Below the pieces are notes generated by a model. It was not told the origin of the DNA. It saw only the letters and a program-made list of their open reading frames with translations, and did no database searches. From positions 88,130,996-88,194,995 of the forward strand of contig NC_084790.1 in the NCBI RefSeq assembly GCF_028858725.1: a DNA stretch of 64,000 bases, read 5' to 3'. Below, piece by piece: positions 45,933 through 59,342 of the stretch. The stretch comes from Colius striatus (taxonomy: Eukaryota; Chordata; Aves; Coliiformes; Coliidae). Within the stretch, counting starts at the first letter, position 1. Every line of letters begins with the position of its first letter. A program made the translations under genes and the position numbers.

Positions 45933-47447
45933 CATCGGCCATGCTCCAGAGGGGAACAACAGGAGCACGGCCCATCTCTCCTCTGCTGTGCCGGTACAGG
46001 GGTGCGGGACCCTCGCGCTGCCACTGCTCTCCCCAGACAGCTCACTTGCAGCCTTTGGGTCTGGGGGAGGGCTGTAGTGCTGGGGTCTCGTGGCTTGGAC
46101 AAGCAGATTCAGCTTCATAAGCAGAGCTTGGTTACTTGTGTGCAGAACCCCGTCTGCGTGGCGGCAGTGAAGGTGTTTGCTGAGGAATGAACCACTTTGT
46201 GTGCCTCATGGAGTTACAGGGTGTGATGGGATGGCCCTAAAACAGTAAATCCTGGCGCTTTCCTTCCCTGCAGCAGCTCTGGGAGGTCACAGAGCCCACT
46301 CTTCGCACGAGGCCAGTCCAGCAGGTTTGCCTCTGCACATCCAGTCAGCCACGGGAGAGTCTCCTCTGGTTTTTCTCCTTGAGTAATCTCATCACAAGCA
46401 GATGAAATGCAAAACTGAGCAGACAAAGAGAAGCACTTTCCTCTGTTTATGTCTTCGGAGACACAAAACCCCCATGAAAATGGCCCTTTCCTTCCTCAAC
46501 CTTTGGCAGCGCTGGTGGAGTCGCTCCAGGTGCTGATGTCCTCTGCCCGCGGTGGGGTCAGCCGGGTCCGTCCCGGGGGGGACACAGGGGGCAGACGGGG
46601 AAAGACTCTGTGGGCTTCATTATCTGGAACCTGACCTCGGCAGCGATTTCTAACCTTGGGGTTAATCAAACCACCGCAGTCGTTTCCGTGCTGGTTCTCT
46701 CCACATCCCGCTCACAGCCAGACCCTGCTGTTAATTGAATTGACGCTGCTTCATTGAACTGCTGAGGGGCTGCCGGTGCCAATAAAAGCAGACCTGCCTC
46801 TCAGCATCTTCTCTCAGAGCCCAGAACCCTTGGAAAGAAGCCTTGGGTGCTTTCTGGTGAAGCTCCTTTCCACCTTCACCCTCTGCCAGGGGCACAGGGG
46901 GCACTCTGGACCTGAGCCCCTTGCCAGCGCGCGTTCCCTGGGTGCAGGGCGAAGGAGCCGCTCGCTTAGATTTGGCTTTGGCCAGGCCTTGTGTGTGAGC
47001 AAACGGAAAGGAGCAGGGTCAGCGGTATTCCCCTGAGCTCCAGGCCCCTGCCATGGGCAGCAAAGTGCCCTGGCAGAGGGGTGTCCTCTGGGAGAAGGCA
47101 GCAGAGGGGAGGGCTGGGAGGGTAAAAACACTTTAACTGCACAAATAAAAGTGATGACACCGAGCCTAATGCAGCCCAGGGTGGGTCATTTCCATTTCAC
47201 TTATGGGATCACTCCCCTGGGAAGGCCTTTTCCAGGCACTTAGCGGCGGGCACATCTGGAGGACGGAAATGGGACCGTTTCATCAGTGTGGGGAGAGGCT
47301 GCAGCATGGCCTGGGTGTGCAGCAGGATTCCAGGGGCTGCAGTGCTGGATCTGCTCAGCTGCAGCCACAGAGAATCCCGCAGGCAAACGGTCACCTTGTG
47401 CTGGTGCCACCACTGTGCTGCTGCCAAAGCTGCTGGCTCTGGTATGG
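45933..47447. other. Intergenic sequence, nothing recognised
   Basis: Mixed unique sequence without exon, RNA gene or complete mobile-element signature. Confidence 0.5.
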
Positions 47448-47875
47448 CCACCAAGATGATGGAGTGGAGCATCTGCCTTGTGATGAAAGGCTGAGGGAGC
47501 TGGGGCTCTGCAGCTTGGAGAAGAGACTGAGGGGTGAGCTCATTCATGTTACAGATCCATCAGGGGTGGGTGTGAGGAGGCTGGAGCCAGGCTGTGCTCA
47601 GTGATGGCCAGTGACAGGACAAGGGGCAACAGGCACAAGCTGGAACAGAAGAGGTTCCAAAGCAACACAAGACCAAACTTGTTCCCTGTTGAGGTGAGGG
47701 AGCACTGGCAGGGGCTGCCCAGATGGGCTGTGGAGGCTCCTTCTCTGGAGACATTCAACCCCAGCTGGATGAGTCCCTGTGTGCCCTGCTCTAGGTGGTG
47801 CTGCTCTGGCAGGGGGCTGCACAGGATGAGCTTTGCAGATCCCTTCCAGCCCCTGGGATTCTGTGATCGTGTGGA
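47448..47875 (+). mobile_element. CR1 LINE, 5'-truncated
   Basis: It begins near GATGATGGAGTGGAGCATC and ends GGGATTCTGTGATCGTGTGG. It is the same subfamily as 13684-14528, with high similarity from 14108 onward of that copy. Confidence 0.91.
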
Positions 47876-49465
47876 CACGGGATGTCACCCACCAGCCCCT
47901 GAACAGGGACAGTTGATCCAGCCCAGCACTCTTCAGACTCACCAGAGCATCCTCAGCACAGCCTGGGAGCAGCCATGGCCGAGGCCCCACACACACAGCA
48001 ACATGTGCTTCCAGGGGATGGACTCAATGTGTACCTTCAGGGGAGGGAGAAGCAGCAGGGAGAAGGAACCCTGCGAGGATCTGAGGCTGCAGGTCCTGCC
48101 CTGGTCCCGGTGGCAGTGGCAGTGGGGCTCTCACAGCACCAGTCCTGTCCTGCATGGCACCAAGGCACCCACACCACCTACCTGAGACTCTTCTTCACCC
48201 ACTTCAGGTTATTGGGTTATGTTTGAGCCAAATGTGGGCCTGATAAACACCAGCATGAGCCCAAAAGGGTGTCAAACCGGCATGGTGCTCGTTTGCACAC
48301 CGTCCCTGGGCAGGCAGGCGCTGCAGGAGCTGCAGCAGCCGCAGCAGTGGCTCTGGGGCACAGTTCCTTCCCTCCCCCAGCTGCACCTCTCTCGTTCCTC
48401 TCTGCTGCCTGGCAGAAGCTTCCCGAGACAGGAATTGCTGCTCTCTCCTTTTGTGGCGTTTCCCAGGGCTGGGCCGTGACATCTACACTGAGCTGCACGA
48501 GAGACTTGGCACCCATGGTGAGGAGATCGACTTCCCCGTCCCTGCTGAGCAGCTCATTCCTGTGAGCTCCCCTCAGCTTGCTGCTGCTTAACCCCAGCAG
48601 AGAAGGCACCATCAGCTAAAATGCCTTAGAAAAAACAGTCAGTTTTGTCACCAGCGCTAAAAAAACACCCAACCACTGGGATGATGGGGACGCAGAGCAG
48701 GGAGGGCAGGCTGGCTGCGTCCCTCTGCCCAGCCGCGCTCCCCACAGCGTGGTGCGGATCCCAAGCATCCACCCCCAGCTGCCCCTGCCTCCTCCTCCCT
48801 TCTGGCTGCAGGTGAAGCACTGGCAGCGGGGTTTTGGCTTACAGTGTTGCCACCTTTTCCAACTCAGGTTCCTGCCTGGGTTTGAAGCCTTGTGGGGATT
48901 CTCCAGGGGAAGAGCCTGAAAGGCAGCATGCAGGGAAAGACGTGCCGTGATGCAAACTGTAACACAACCGCCTTTCCCTTGGGGAGGAAACAGCAGAAGC
49001 TCTTGCAACGCCGCTGACAGATGTTTTTAGCACACGTGGCACGGGGGTGCTCAAGCAAGAGGAGCAGGAGGAAAGAGCAGCTGTGAAAAAGCAGCGTGGC
49101 AGCACACCGTGGTGGCACTGCCCAAACAACCAACGTCACCCAGCAGGCACAGAGGAGGAAAACCTAAGGCTAGCTCTGGCTACCATCAGATGCACCCGCT
49201 GGGAAAATGCCTCTCGGCACGTCAAACCTCCGCCAGAGACCCCAGGGCCCGTCTCAGAAAGGCACAATGGCAGGAAGCCATCAGGTATTAAAACAGCAGA
49301 TTAAAACAAACAAGAACACTTTGGATCATGTTACACATCACTCCCCTCACGCCTCACAACAGGAGAAATCAAAGGCAGTAAAAGACAATCGTAGACCATA
49401 ATGGTCTAATAACTGCGGGATAAAAGCGCTGATGGGAGTTGCCTGCGAGGGGCCACGAGCTGCCC
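47876..49465. other. Intergenic sequence, nothing recognised
   Basis: Unique-looking DNA leads into the second giant minisatellite. No coding exon is supported on either strand. Confidence 0.5.
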
Positions 49466-50430
49466 GTGCCCACAGCTCCATCATCACAGCCTGGGGATGG
49501 CTCCAGGCCCACAGCTCCATCATCACAGCCTGGGGATGGCTCCAGGCACACAGCTCCATCATCACAGCCTGGGGATGGCTCCAGGCACACAGCTCCATCA
49601 TCACAGCCTGGGGATGGCTCCAAGCACACAGCTCCATCATCACAGCCTGGGGATGGCTCCAGGCACATGGCTCCATCATCACAGCCTGGGGATGGCTCCA
49701 GGCACACAGCTCCATCATCACAGCCTGGGGATGGCTCCAGGCACAGAGCTCCATCATCACAGCCTAGGGATGGCTCCAGGCCCACAGCTCCATCATCACA
49801 GCCTGGGGATGCCTCCAGGCACACAGCTCCATCATCACAGCCTGGGGATGGCTCCAAGCACACAGCTCCATCATCACAGCCTGGGGATGGCTCCAGGCCC
49901 ACAGCTCCATCATCACAGCCTGGGGATGGCTCCAAGCACACAACTCCATCATCACAGCCTGGGGATGGCTCCAGGCACATGGCTCCATCATCACAGCCTG
50001 GGGATGGCTCCAAGCACACGGCTCCATCATCACAGCCTGGGGATGGCTCCAGGCCCACAGCTCCATCATCACAGCCTGGGGATGGCTCCAGGCACACAAC
50101 TCCATCATCACAGCCTGGGGATGGCTCCAGGCACACAGCTCCATCATCACAGCCTGGGGATGGCTCCAGGCACACAACTCCATCATCACAGCCTGGGGAT
50201 GGCTCCAGGCACACAGCTCCATTATCACAGCCTGGGGATGGCTCCAGGCACATGGCTCCATCATCACAGCCTGGGGATGGCTCCAGGCACACAGCTCCAT
50301 CATCACAGCCTCGGGATGGCTCCAGGCACACGGCTCTGCCATCACAGCCTCGGGATGGCTCTGGGCCCACAGCTCCATCATCACAGCCTCGGGATGGCTC
50401 CAGGCACACGGCCCAATCATCACAGCCCAA
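49466..50430. repeat. 39-bp minisatellite subfamily (left part of the array)
   Basis: About 25 copies share a 39-bp unit built from CACAGCTCCATCATCACAGC and CTGGGGATGGCTCCAGGCA. The 13-codon period keeps a frame open throughout on both strands. Variants toggle CCCACAG, ACACAG, ACATGG and ACACGG. The last units (from about 50310) change to CTCGGGATGG and CTCTGCCATC, a transition into the next subfamily. Confidence 0.96.
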
Positions 50431-53400
50431 GAGCTGGTTCTGTACCCACAGCTCCATCATCACAGCCCAGGGGCTGGTTCTGTGCCCACAGCTCCATCAT
50501 CACAGCCCAGGGGCTGGTTCTGTGCCCACAGCTCTGCCATCACAGCCCAGGGGCTGGTTCTGTACCCACAGCTCTGCCATCACAGCCCAAGGGCTGGTTC
50601 TGTGCCCACAGCTCCATCATCACAGCCCAGGGGCTGGTTCTGTACCCACAGCTCTGCCATCACAGCCCAGGGGCTGGTTCTGTAGCCACAGCTCTGCCAT
50701 CACAGCCCAAGGGCTGGTTCTGTGCCCACAGCTCTGCCATCACAGCCTGGGGCTGGTTCTGTACCCACAGCTCCATCATCACAGCCTGGGGCTGGTTCTG
50801 TACCCACAGCTCTGCCATCACAGCCCAGGGGCTGGTTCTGTGCCCACAGCTCCATCATCACAGCCTGGGGCTGGTTCTGTACCCACAGCTCTGCCATCAC
50901 AGCCCAGGGGCTGGTTCTGTGCCCACAGCTCTGCCATCACAGCCCAGGGGCTGGTTCTGTACCCACAGCTCTGCCATCACAGCCCAGGGGCTGGTTCTGT
51001 ACCCACAGCTCTGCCATCACAGCCCAAGGGCTGGTTCTGTGCCCACAGCTCCATCATCACAGCCCAGGGGCTGGTTCTGTACCCACAGCTCTGCCATCAC
51101 AGCCCAGGGGCTGGTTCTGTACCCACAGCTCTGCCATCACAGCCCAGGGGCTGGTTCTGTACCCACAGCTCTGCCATCACAGCCCAGGAGCTGGTTCTGT
51201 GCCCACAGCTCTGCCATCACAGCCCAGGGGCTGGTTCTGTACCCACAGCTCTGCCATCACAGCCCAGGAGCTGGTTCTGTGCCCACAGCTCTGCCATCAC
51301 AGCCCAGGGGCTGGTTCTGTACCCACAGCTCTGCCATCACAGCCCAGGGGCTGGTTCTGTGCCCACAGCTCTGCCATCACAGCCCAGGAGCTGGTTCTGT
51401 GCCCACAGCTCTGCCATCACAGCCTGGGGCTGGTTCTGTACCCACAGCTCTGCCATCACAGCCCAGGGGCTGGTTCTGTGCCCGCAGCTCTGCCATCACA
51501 GCCCAGGGGCTGGTTCTGTACCCACAGCTCTGCCATCACAGCCCAGGGGCTGGTTCTGTGCCCACAGCTCTGCCATCACAGCCCAAGGGCTGGTTCTGTG
51601 CCCACAGCTCTGCCATCACAGCCCAGGGGCTGGTTCTGTACCCACAGCTCTGCCATCACAGCCCAAGGGCTGGTTCTGTGCCCGCAGCTCTGCCATCACA
51701 GCCTGGGGCTGGTTCTGTACCCACAGCTCTGCCATCACAGCCCAGGGGCTGGTTCTGTACCCACAGCTCTGCCATCACAGCCCAGGGGCTGGTTCTGTAC
51801 CCACAGCTCTGCCATTACAGCCCAAGGGCTGGTTCTGTGCCCACAGCTCTGCCATCACAGCCCAGGGGCTGGTTCTGTACCCACAGCTCTGCCATCACAG
51901 CCCAGGGGCTGGTTCTGTACCCACAGCTCTGCCATCACAGCCCAAGAGCTGGTTCTGTACCCACAGCTCTGCCATCACAGCCCAGGGGCTGGTTCTGTAC
52001 CCACAGCTCTGCCATCACAGCCCAGGGGCTGGTTCTGTGCCCGCAGCTCTGCCATCACAGCCCAGGGGCTGGTTCTGTACCCACAGCTCTGCCATCACAG
52101 CCTGGGGCTGGTTCTGTACCCACAGCTCTGCCATCACAGCCCAGGGGCTGGTTCTGTACCCACAGCTCTGCCATCACAGCCCAAGAGCTGGTTCTGTACC
52201 CACAGCTCTGCCATCACAGCCCAGGGGCTGGTTCTGTACCCACAGCTCTGCCATCACAGCCCAAGGGCTGGTTCTGTACCCACAGCTCTGCCATCACAGC
52301 CCAGGGGCTGGTTCTGTACCCACAGCTCTGCCATCACAGCCCAAGAGCTGGTTCTGTACCCACAGCTCTGCCATCACAGCCCAGGGGCTGGTTCTGTACC
52401 CACAGCTCTGCCATCACAGCCCAGGGGCTGGTTCTGTGCCCACAGCTCTGCCATCACAGCCTGGGGCTGGTTCTGTACCCACAGCTCTGCCATCACAGCC
52501 CAGGGGCTGGTTCTGTGCCCACAGCTCTGCCATCACAGCCCAAGGGCTGGTTCTGTACCCACAGCTCTGCCATCACAGCCCAAGGGCTGGTTCTGTGCCC
52601 GCAGCTCTGCCATCACAGCCCAGGGGCTGGTTCTGTACCCACAGCTCTGCCATCACAGCCCAGGGGCTGGTTCTGTACCCACAGCTCTGCCATCACAGCC
52701 CAGGGGCTGGTTCTGTGCCCGCAGCTCTGCCATCACAGCCCAGGGGCTGGTTCTGTACCCACAGCTCTGCCATCACAGCCCAGGGGCTGGTTCTGTGCCC
52801 GCAGCTCTGCCATCACAGCCCAGGGGCTGGTTCTGTACCCACAGCTCTGCCATCACAGCCTGGGGCTGGTTCTGTACCCACAGCTCTGCCATCACAGCCC
52901 AAGGGCTGGTTCTGTGCCCACAGCTCTGCCATCACAGCCTGGGGCTGGTTCTGTACCCACAGCTCTGCCATCACAGCCTGGGGCTGGTTCTGTACCCACA
53001 GCTCTGCCATCACAGCCCAAGGGCTGGTTCTGTACCCACAGCTCTGCCATCACAGCCTGGGGCTGGTTCTGTACCCACAGCTCTGCCATCACAGCCCAGG
53101 GGCTGGTTCTGTAGCCACAGCTCTGCCATCACAGCCCAGGGGCTGGTTCTGTACCCACAGCTCTGCCATTACAGCCCAGGGGCTGGTTCTGTGCCCACAG
53201 CTCTGCCATCACAGCCCAAGGGCTGGTTCTGTGCCCACAGCTCTGCCATCACAGCCTGGGGCTGGTTCTGTACCCACAGCTCTGCCATCACAGCCCAGGG
53301 GCTGGTTCTGTGCCCGCAGCTCTGCCATCACAGCCCAGGGGCTGGTTCTGTAGCCACAGCTCTGCCATCACAGCCCAGGGGCTGGTTCTGTACCCACAGC

Positions 53401-55212
53401 TCTGCCATCACAGCCTGGGGCTGGTTCTGTACCCACAGCTCTGCCATCACAGCCCAGGGGCTGGTTCTGTGCCCGCAGCTCTGCCATCACAGCCCAGGGG
53501 CTGGTTCTGTACCCACAGCTCTGCCATCACAGCCCAGGGGCTGGTTCTGTAGCCACAGCTCTGCCATCACAGCCCAGGGGCTGGTTCTGTACCCACAGCT
53601 CTGCCATCGCAGCCCAGGGGCTGGTTCTGTACCCACAGCTCTGCCATCACAGCCCAGGGGCTGGTTCTGTGCCCACAGCTCTGCCATCACAGCCCAAGGG
53701 CTGGTTCTGTACCCACAGCTCTGCCATCACAGCCTGGGGCTGGTTCTGTACCCACAGCTCTGCCATCACAGCCCAGGGGCTGGTTCTGTGCCCACAGCTC
53801 TGCCATCACAGCCCAGGGGCTGGTTCTGTACCCACAGCTCTGCCATCACAGCCCAGGGGCTGGTTCTGTGCCCACAGCTCTGCCATCACAGCCCAGGGGC
53901 TGGTTCTGTACCCACAGCTCTGCCATCACAGCCCAGGGGCTGGTTCTGTGCCCACAGCTCTGCCATCACAGCCCAGGGGCTGGTTCTGTGCCCGCAGCTC
54001 TGCCATCACAGCCCAGGGGCTGGTTCTGTACCCACAGCTCTGCCATCACAGCCCAGGGGCTGGTTCTGTGCCCGCAGCTCTGCCATCACAGCCCAGGGGC
54101 TGGTTCTGTACCCACAGCTCTGCCATCACAGCCCAGGGGCTGGTTCTGTGCCCACAGCTCTGCCATCACAGCCTGGGGCTGGTTCTGTACCCACAGCTCT
54201 GCCATCACAGCCTGGGGCTGGTTCTGTACCCACAGCTCTGCCATCACAGCCCAGGGGCTGGTTCTGTGCCCACAGCTCTGCCATCACAGCCTGGGGCTGG
54301 TTCTGTGCCCACAGCTCTGCCATCACAGCCTGGGGCTGGTTCTGTACCCACAGCTCTGCCATCACAGCCCAGGGGCTGGTTCTGTACCCACAGCTCTGCC
54401 ATCACAGCCCAGGGGCTGGTTCTGTACCCACAGCTCTGCCATTACAGCCCAGGGGCTGGTTCTGTGCCCACAGCTCTGCCATCACAGCCCAAGGGCTGGT
54501 TCTGTGCCCACAGCTCTGCCATCACAGCCTGGGGCTGGTTCTGTACCCGCAGCTCTGCCATCACAGCCCAGGGGCTGGTTCTGTGCCCGCAGCTCTGCCA
54601 TCACAGCCCAGGGGCTGGTTCTGTACCCACAGCTCTGCCATCACAGCCTGGGGCTGGTTCTGTACCCACAGCTCTGCCATCACAGCCCAGGGGCTGGTTC
54701 TGTACCCACAGCTCTGCCATCACAGCCCAGGGGCTGGTTCTGTACCCACAGCTCTGCCATCACAGCCCAGGGGCTGGTTCTGTACCCACAGCTCTGCCAT
54801 CACAGCCCAGGGGCTGGTTCTGTACCCACAGCTCTGCCATCACAGCCCAGGGGCTGGTTCTGTACCCACAGCTCTGCCATCACAGCCCAAGGGCTGGTTC
54901 TGTGCCCGCAGCTCTGCCATCACAGCCCAAGGGCTGGTTCTGTACCCACAGCTCTGCCATCACAGCCCAAGGGCTGGTTCTGTGCCCACAGCTCCATCAT
55001 CACAGCCCAGGGGCTGGTTCTGTACCCACAGCTCTGCCATCACAGCCCAGGGGCTGGTTCTGTACCCACAGCTCTGCCATCACAGCCCAGGGGCTGGTTC
55101 TGTGCCCACAGCTCTGCCATCACAGCCCAGGGGCTGGTTCTGTACCCACAGCTCTGCCATCACAGCCCAGGGGCTGGTTCTGTACCCACAGCTCTGCCAT
55201 CACAGCCCAGGG
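50431..55212. repeat. 40-bp minisatellite subfamily (right part of the array)
   Basis: About 120 copies share a unit built from CACAGCTCTGCCATCACAGC and CCAGGGGCTGGTTCTGTACC, mostly 40 bp, with 39-bp units where CCCAGGGG becomes CCTGGGG. Diagnostic variants are GTGCCC against GTACCC, CCAAGG against CCAGGG, and CTCCATCATC against CTCTGCCATC. Units lack stops and 40 bp rotates through all three frames, producing a spurious frame of about 1,600 codons. The array ends at a CAGGGGTGGCTCC junction. Confidence 0.96.
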
Positions 55213-58200
55213 GTGGCTCCATTTCTGCAGAGACCAGGCCTCGGTCACGGGGGATGGGTCAGTTTTAAACACAGCGAGGAAGGAGTGACTAAGGGCTGTG
55301 GATGGGGGGTGATGGCCCCTCGCCGTCATCCTGGGAGGAAAGCTGACCCTGGCTGCACGGGCTGGCGGCGTGGGAAGGGGCCAGGAGCCCACGGCGCCGG
55401 GGCTGGGCACAGGGGCTGTCCCTGTCTGGGCTGGGGAACCGGGCCATGTGTCTCTGTGCGGTCTCACCAGCCCTGTGAACCCACTGGCCCGGCTGGGGGC
55501 TGCAGACCCCAGTTTCAGCCATTTGGGCTGCTGGGTGCCCCGTGAGCAGTGACGGCCCCCGAGCCCCTGCCCTCTCTGCAGGACCAGCCGTCCTCTGTGC
55601 CAGCAGACGGGGCAGCAGCTCCACCACAGGTCACGGCCCCTGCAGCAGCGGCTCCGGGCTTGGAGCCAGGCTGGTTTGTGACGGCCACCAGCACTGCTCC
55701 GGCAGCCCCTGCTCCTGTGCCAGCCCCACAGCCTCCCTGGGACCCTCCTGCACACCTCAGACCCCACCGCTGCTGCGCCTTCTGCCCTGCACGGCACACT
55801 GCACGTCCTGAAGCTGCGCTGGGCACGACTACTGAGCACTGAGGATGCTTCCAGGGGGTTCTATTCCCATCTCCTTCCTGACACTTGCTCCCAGGTCCCT
55901 GTCTGGGCTCTGGGCGGGGGCTGTGCTCACACCACGCCGGCAGCAGAGCGGATTAACACCGACTTCATCTGCCAGAGCTCACCACAGCGCAGAGCAGACT
56001 CACAGCAAGACCCCACTCAGCTTCCAGTGACACGGTCAGCCCTCAGAGCTCCTCAGCAGCGGCCAGGCAGGGAGGCTTCAGTGCTGGGAGCACTGGGGAG
56101 GAACCAGCCCGGGGCAGCCCTTCGGCACAACACACAAACAGGGGCGTTTTCCTGAAGACACGTGGAAGGTGGAAAACGACTTCCCATGCACAGCTGCCTC
56201 GGGCATCTTGTGTAGGGACCTGGACAGACAGGGATCACAACTAAGCAAGCAGAGTTGGCTGGAGAACACAGATAAAAGCCCAGGGACGTGCTGGCAGGCA
56301 GCAGCCTCCTCTTCCCTCTTTGTGACAGCAGCACCTTGCTTCCATGTGAGCACCCATGTCAAAGGGAAGGTACACAAACACGCTCTGAACGACACCTGCT
56401 TGAAACCACCGAGCTTGTGGTTTATTTAGTGCAGTCCCAGCTCCACCCTGACCAAAAGCCAAGGGCAGAAAAGAGCTCAGCACCTGCAGCCCCTGCTTTG
56501 CCAGCGTCTGAAGTGGTGTTCCCGGTCCCGGCATGCTCAGGCAGCAGCAGCTCACTGCCAGGGGCTGGCCCCACGGCACCAGCAGCCTCAGATCACAGCC
56601 CTGGTAGCTGCTGTCAGCAGGCCCGTTTGTGGGGGGCGCCAGGGTGAGGTGCACTGTGCATCTGAGCCCCCTCTGTCCCCACTTGCACGGTGTTTCCAGC
56701 CATTCCCCAGGAACAGCCCTTTGCCAAGTGCTCCCAGGCTCCAGCCCATCGCAGCAGCTGCAGTCGGGACCAAGCTCACGGGGTGCTGCTGCCACACAGC
56801 ACCTTGTTCATCAGGATAACGTGAGGCAACCTCAGCCCAAATCAGACACACGGGTCAGTAACCCCCAGACCTGCCTCAGCTGGCTTGTCTCCAGCTCTGT
56901 TGATGGGAGCACTGCTGAGGTTTGACATCCACAGGCTCTTCTGATGGAAACGATGCTGACAGAGCTATTCACATGTAGATGCTGGCTTCAAGTGATGCAC
57001 TCCAGCCACAACTGACAACAGCAAACCCACCCCAAGCAGCAGGAATAGCCCTGCACAGGGTGACACACACCCCAGGCTGTGCCCAGCCCCAGCCCTGTGC
57101 CCAGACCGCCCCGTTCCACGCGCCCCTCTCCTCCCAGCAGCATCCCTCTGCTCAGCCGTGTCCCGTCTCTCTGGGCACTGCACCAGCTGCCCCAGCAGCT
57201 CAGCCTGGGGGAGGTTTTTGGGTGGAGGCTGCTGTTAATGGCTTTTTCCCAGCGCTGCAGCCTCGGTGCAGTGGTTCTGCTTTCAGCTGCAGAGGAGTAT
57301 TTCTGCTCTCCGCCGCTGTGTCAGGCTTTCCTCGCCACTGGGGAGTGTAAATGTGTCTTCACATGCATTTCTGAGAGACCCTGCAAAGCTTGCCATAAAT
57401 CAGCAGGAGGTAATGTCGCTCCTTAGTGCTCTGTGGATAATGTGTTCCGACATCAAGGTAATGAGAAAGAGGTTTGACTGCGAGCTGCACGTCCTCCTGC
57501 TAAAGTTATTCATCCCAGCGTGGGATGTGCGTTCCCAATTACAGATCCCCGTGACGTTTGGCCCCTCTCCCTGCCCTGGGAGGGATGTGATGCCAGGAAC
57601 AGTCCCCTTCCCCAAGGACCACGGCAACGCCACCTTTACCACCTTCTCCCCACCTTACGACCTTGTGAGCTCCTGGCCTTTGGGGTTCAGCTGCTCCCGA
57701 CGCAGCCTCTGAGCTGGGGGAGGAAAGGCCACACGTTTCAGGGACAGTTCACCTCCAGGCAGCCGTGTCAGGGGTCCCAGCCAGCCACATGAAGGGTGCC
57801 AACCAGCCAGGCCAATGGATACAAGCCAAACCACCTTTTCCAGGCACTTACTCACGAGCACAAATTTAGCAGGACAGCAAAAGGCAGATCTTAGACCAGG
57901 CCCAAGCTTACAAATCCCTGTGCTCCATGTGCAAGAGCAGAACTTGTCCATGAGGGCTTCCAAACACATAAATCTCCTGCTCAGTGTGCCCTGGGGGTAT
58001 CACAACTACTCGCAGGGGATAAAAGGCCCAGTGCAGCCCACACATGCTCAAATGAATCGGTTGAAACCTTCAACCAGCACACGGCAGGCGAGAAGGCAGG
58101 AGGATCCGTGCTTTGGCCACAGCCACAGGCTCTGCCCTCCATGAGGGAAGGGCCAAACCAGGCAGACTCGCTGCCTCTGCAGTTGCTGCCGGAGGTGTGG

Positions 58201-58613
58201 GCTGTTTCCTTGGGCTCTGAACACGTCCCTGCAGCGGGGACGCTGGTTCTGTCTCTGAGGGGTGGCTGTGGGGTGTTAGGGATGAACTCACCTCAGCCCA
58301 CTGCTGTGACCAGGGCACCAGCATCCATCCTCCTGTCACCTAAACCGCCTCTATCCAGTGCAAAGTGACCTTGTGGCCAGGACAATCCCACAGCTTCCCA
58401 GGATGAGTTTAGGGCAAACACGAGGCGTGTGGCCATGGGAGCTGCTTTGTCCTGCAGCACTGCCATCGCCTCAGCCCCTCATCCCCTGAGACCACCATTC
58501 CCCACCCCAGCCTCAGCAGAACCCCTCAGCAAGCTGCTGTACCAGGGGTCAGGCATTGTCCCCCAGCAGCTGAGAGGCTGCTGCTCCTGCTGAATGCTGA
58601 GGAGCTTCTCCCT
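55213..58613. other. Intergenic sequence without recognised genes
   Basis: GC-rich unique sequence at 55213-57250 gives many short open frames, none recognisable. An AT-richer stretch at about 57290-57560 could be a conserved non-coding element. No exon is supported. Confidence 0.5.
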
Positions 58614-59216
58614 TCATAGAATCACAGCATGGTGGGGTTGGAAGGGACCTTTAGAGCTCATCCAGTCCAACCCCCTGCAGAAGCAGCTCCCACCTAGATC
58701 AGGTCACACAGGAACGTGTCCAGGTGGGTCTTGAAGCCCTCCAAGGAAGGAGCCTCCACACCCTCCCTGGGCAGCCTGGGCCAGGGCTCCCTCACTCAAA
58801 CACTGACACAGTTTGTCCTGATGTTTCAATGGAACTGTTTGTGTTCCAGCTTCATCCCATCACCCCTTGTCCTGTTGCTGGATACAACAGAAAACAGTGC
58901 TGCCCCAACCTCCTGACACCCACCAGGGAGATATTTGTCAATATTAATGAGCTCCCCCCTCAGTCTCCTCCAGACTGAACAGCCCCAGGTCCCGCAGCCT
59001 TTCCTCACAAGGAAGATGCTCCAGTGCCCTGAGCATCTTGCTGGCCCTGCACTGGCCTCTCTGCAGCACTTCCCTGTCCCTCTGCAGCTGGGGAGCCCAC
59101 AACTGGACACAGGACTCCAGATGAGGCCTCAGCACATGTGGCAGAGCAGAGGGGGAGCACAACCTCCCTGGCCCTGCTGCCCACACTCTGCTTGGTGCAC
59201 ACTCTGCCACAAACTC
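58614..59216 (-). mobile_element. CR1 LINE, 5'-truncated
   Basis: The tail CATAGAATCACAGCATGG is on the left and CR1 3' and ORF2-end blocks run to about 59216. It is closely related to 12580-13426. Confidence 0.92.
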
Positions 59217-59342
59217 GCTTCTAAACCCAGCTGGATGAGTTCCTGTGTGCCCTGCTCTAGGTGGTGCGGCTCTGGCAGGGGGTTGCACTGGATGAGCTTT
59301 CCAGGTCCCTTCCAGCCCTTGAGGTTCTGTCATTCTGTGGCT
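59217..59342 (+). mobile_element. CR1 LINE 3'-end fragment, inverted against its neighbour
   Basis: CAGCTGGATGAGTTCCTGTG through CTTCCAGCCCTTGAGG and TTCTGTCATTCTGTG is a CR1 3' end in + orientation. It abuts the minus-strand copy directly, so both 3' ends point outward. Confidence 0.88.

Noticed and set aside
49439..55545. Open frames of up to about 1,600 codons (SAITAQGLVLYPQLCHHS-type repeats)
   Set aside because: The 40-bp unit has no stop and cycles through all frames. Three frames carry the same product phases. It is repeat DNA, not a gene.
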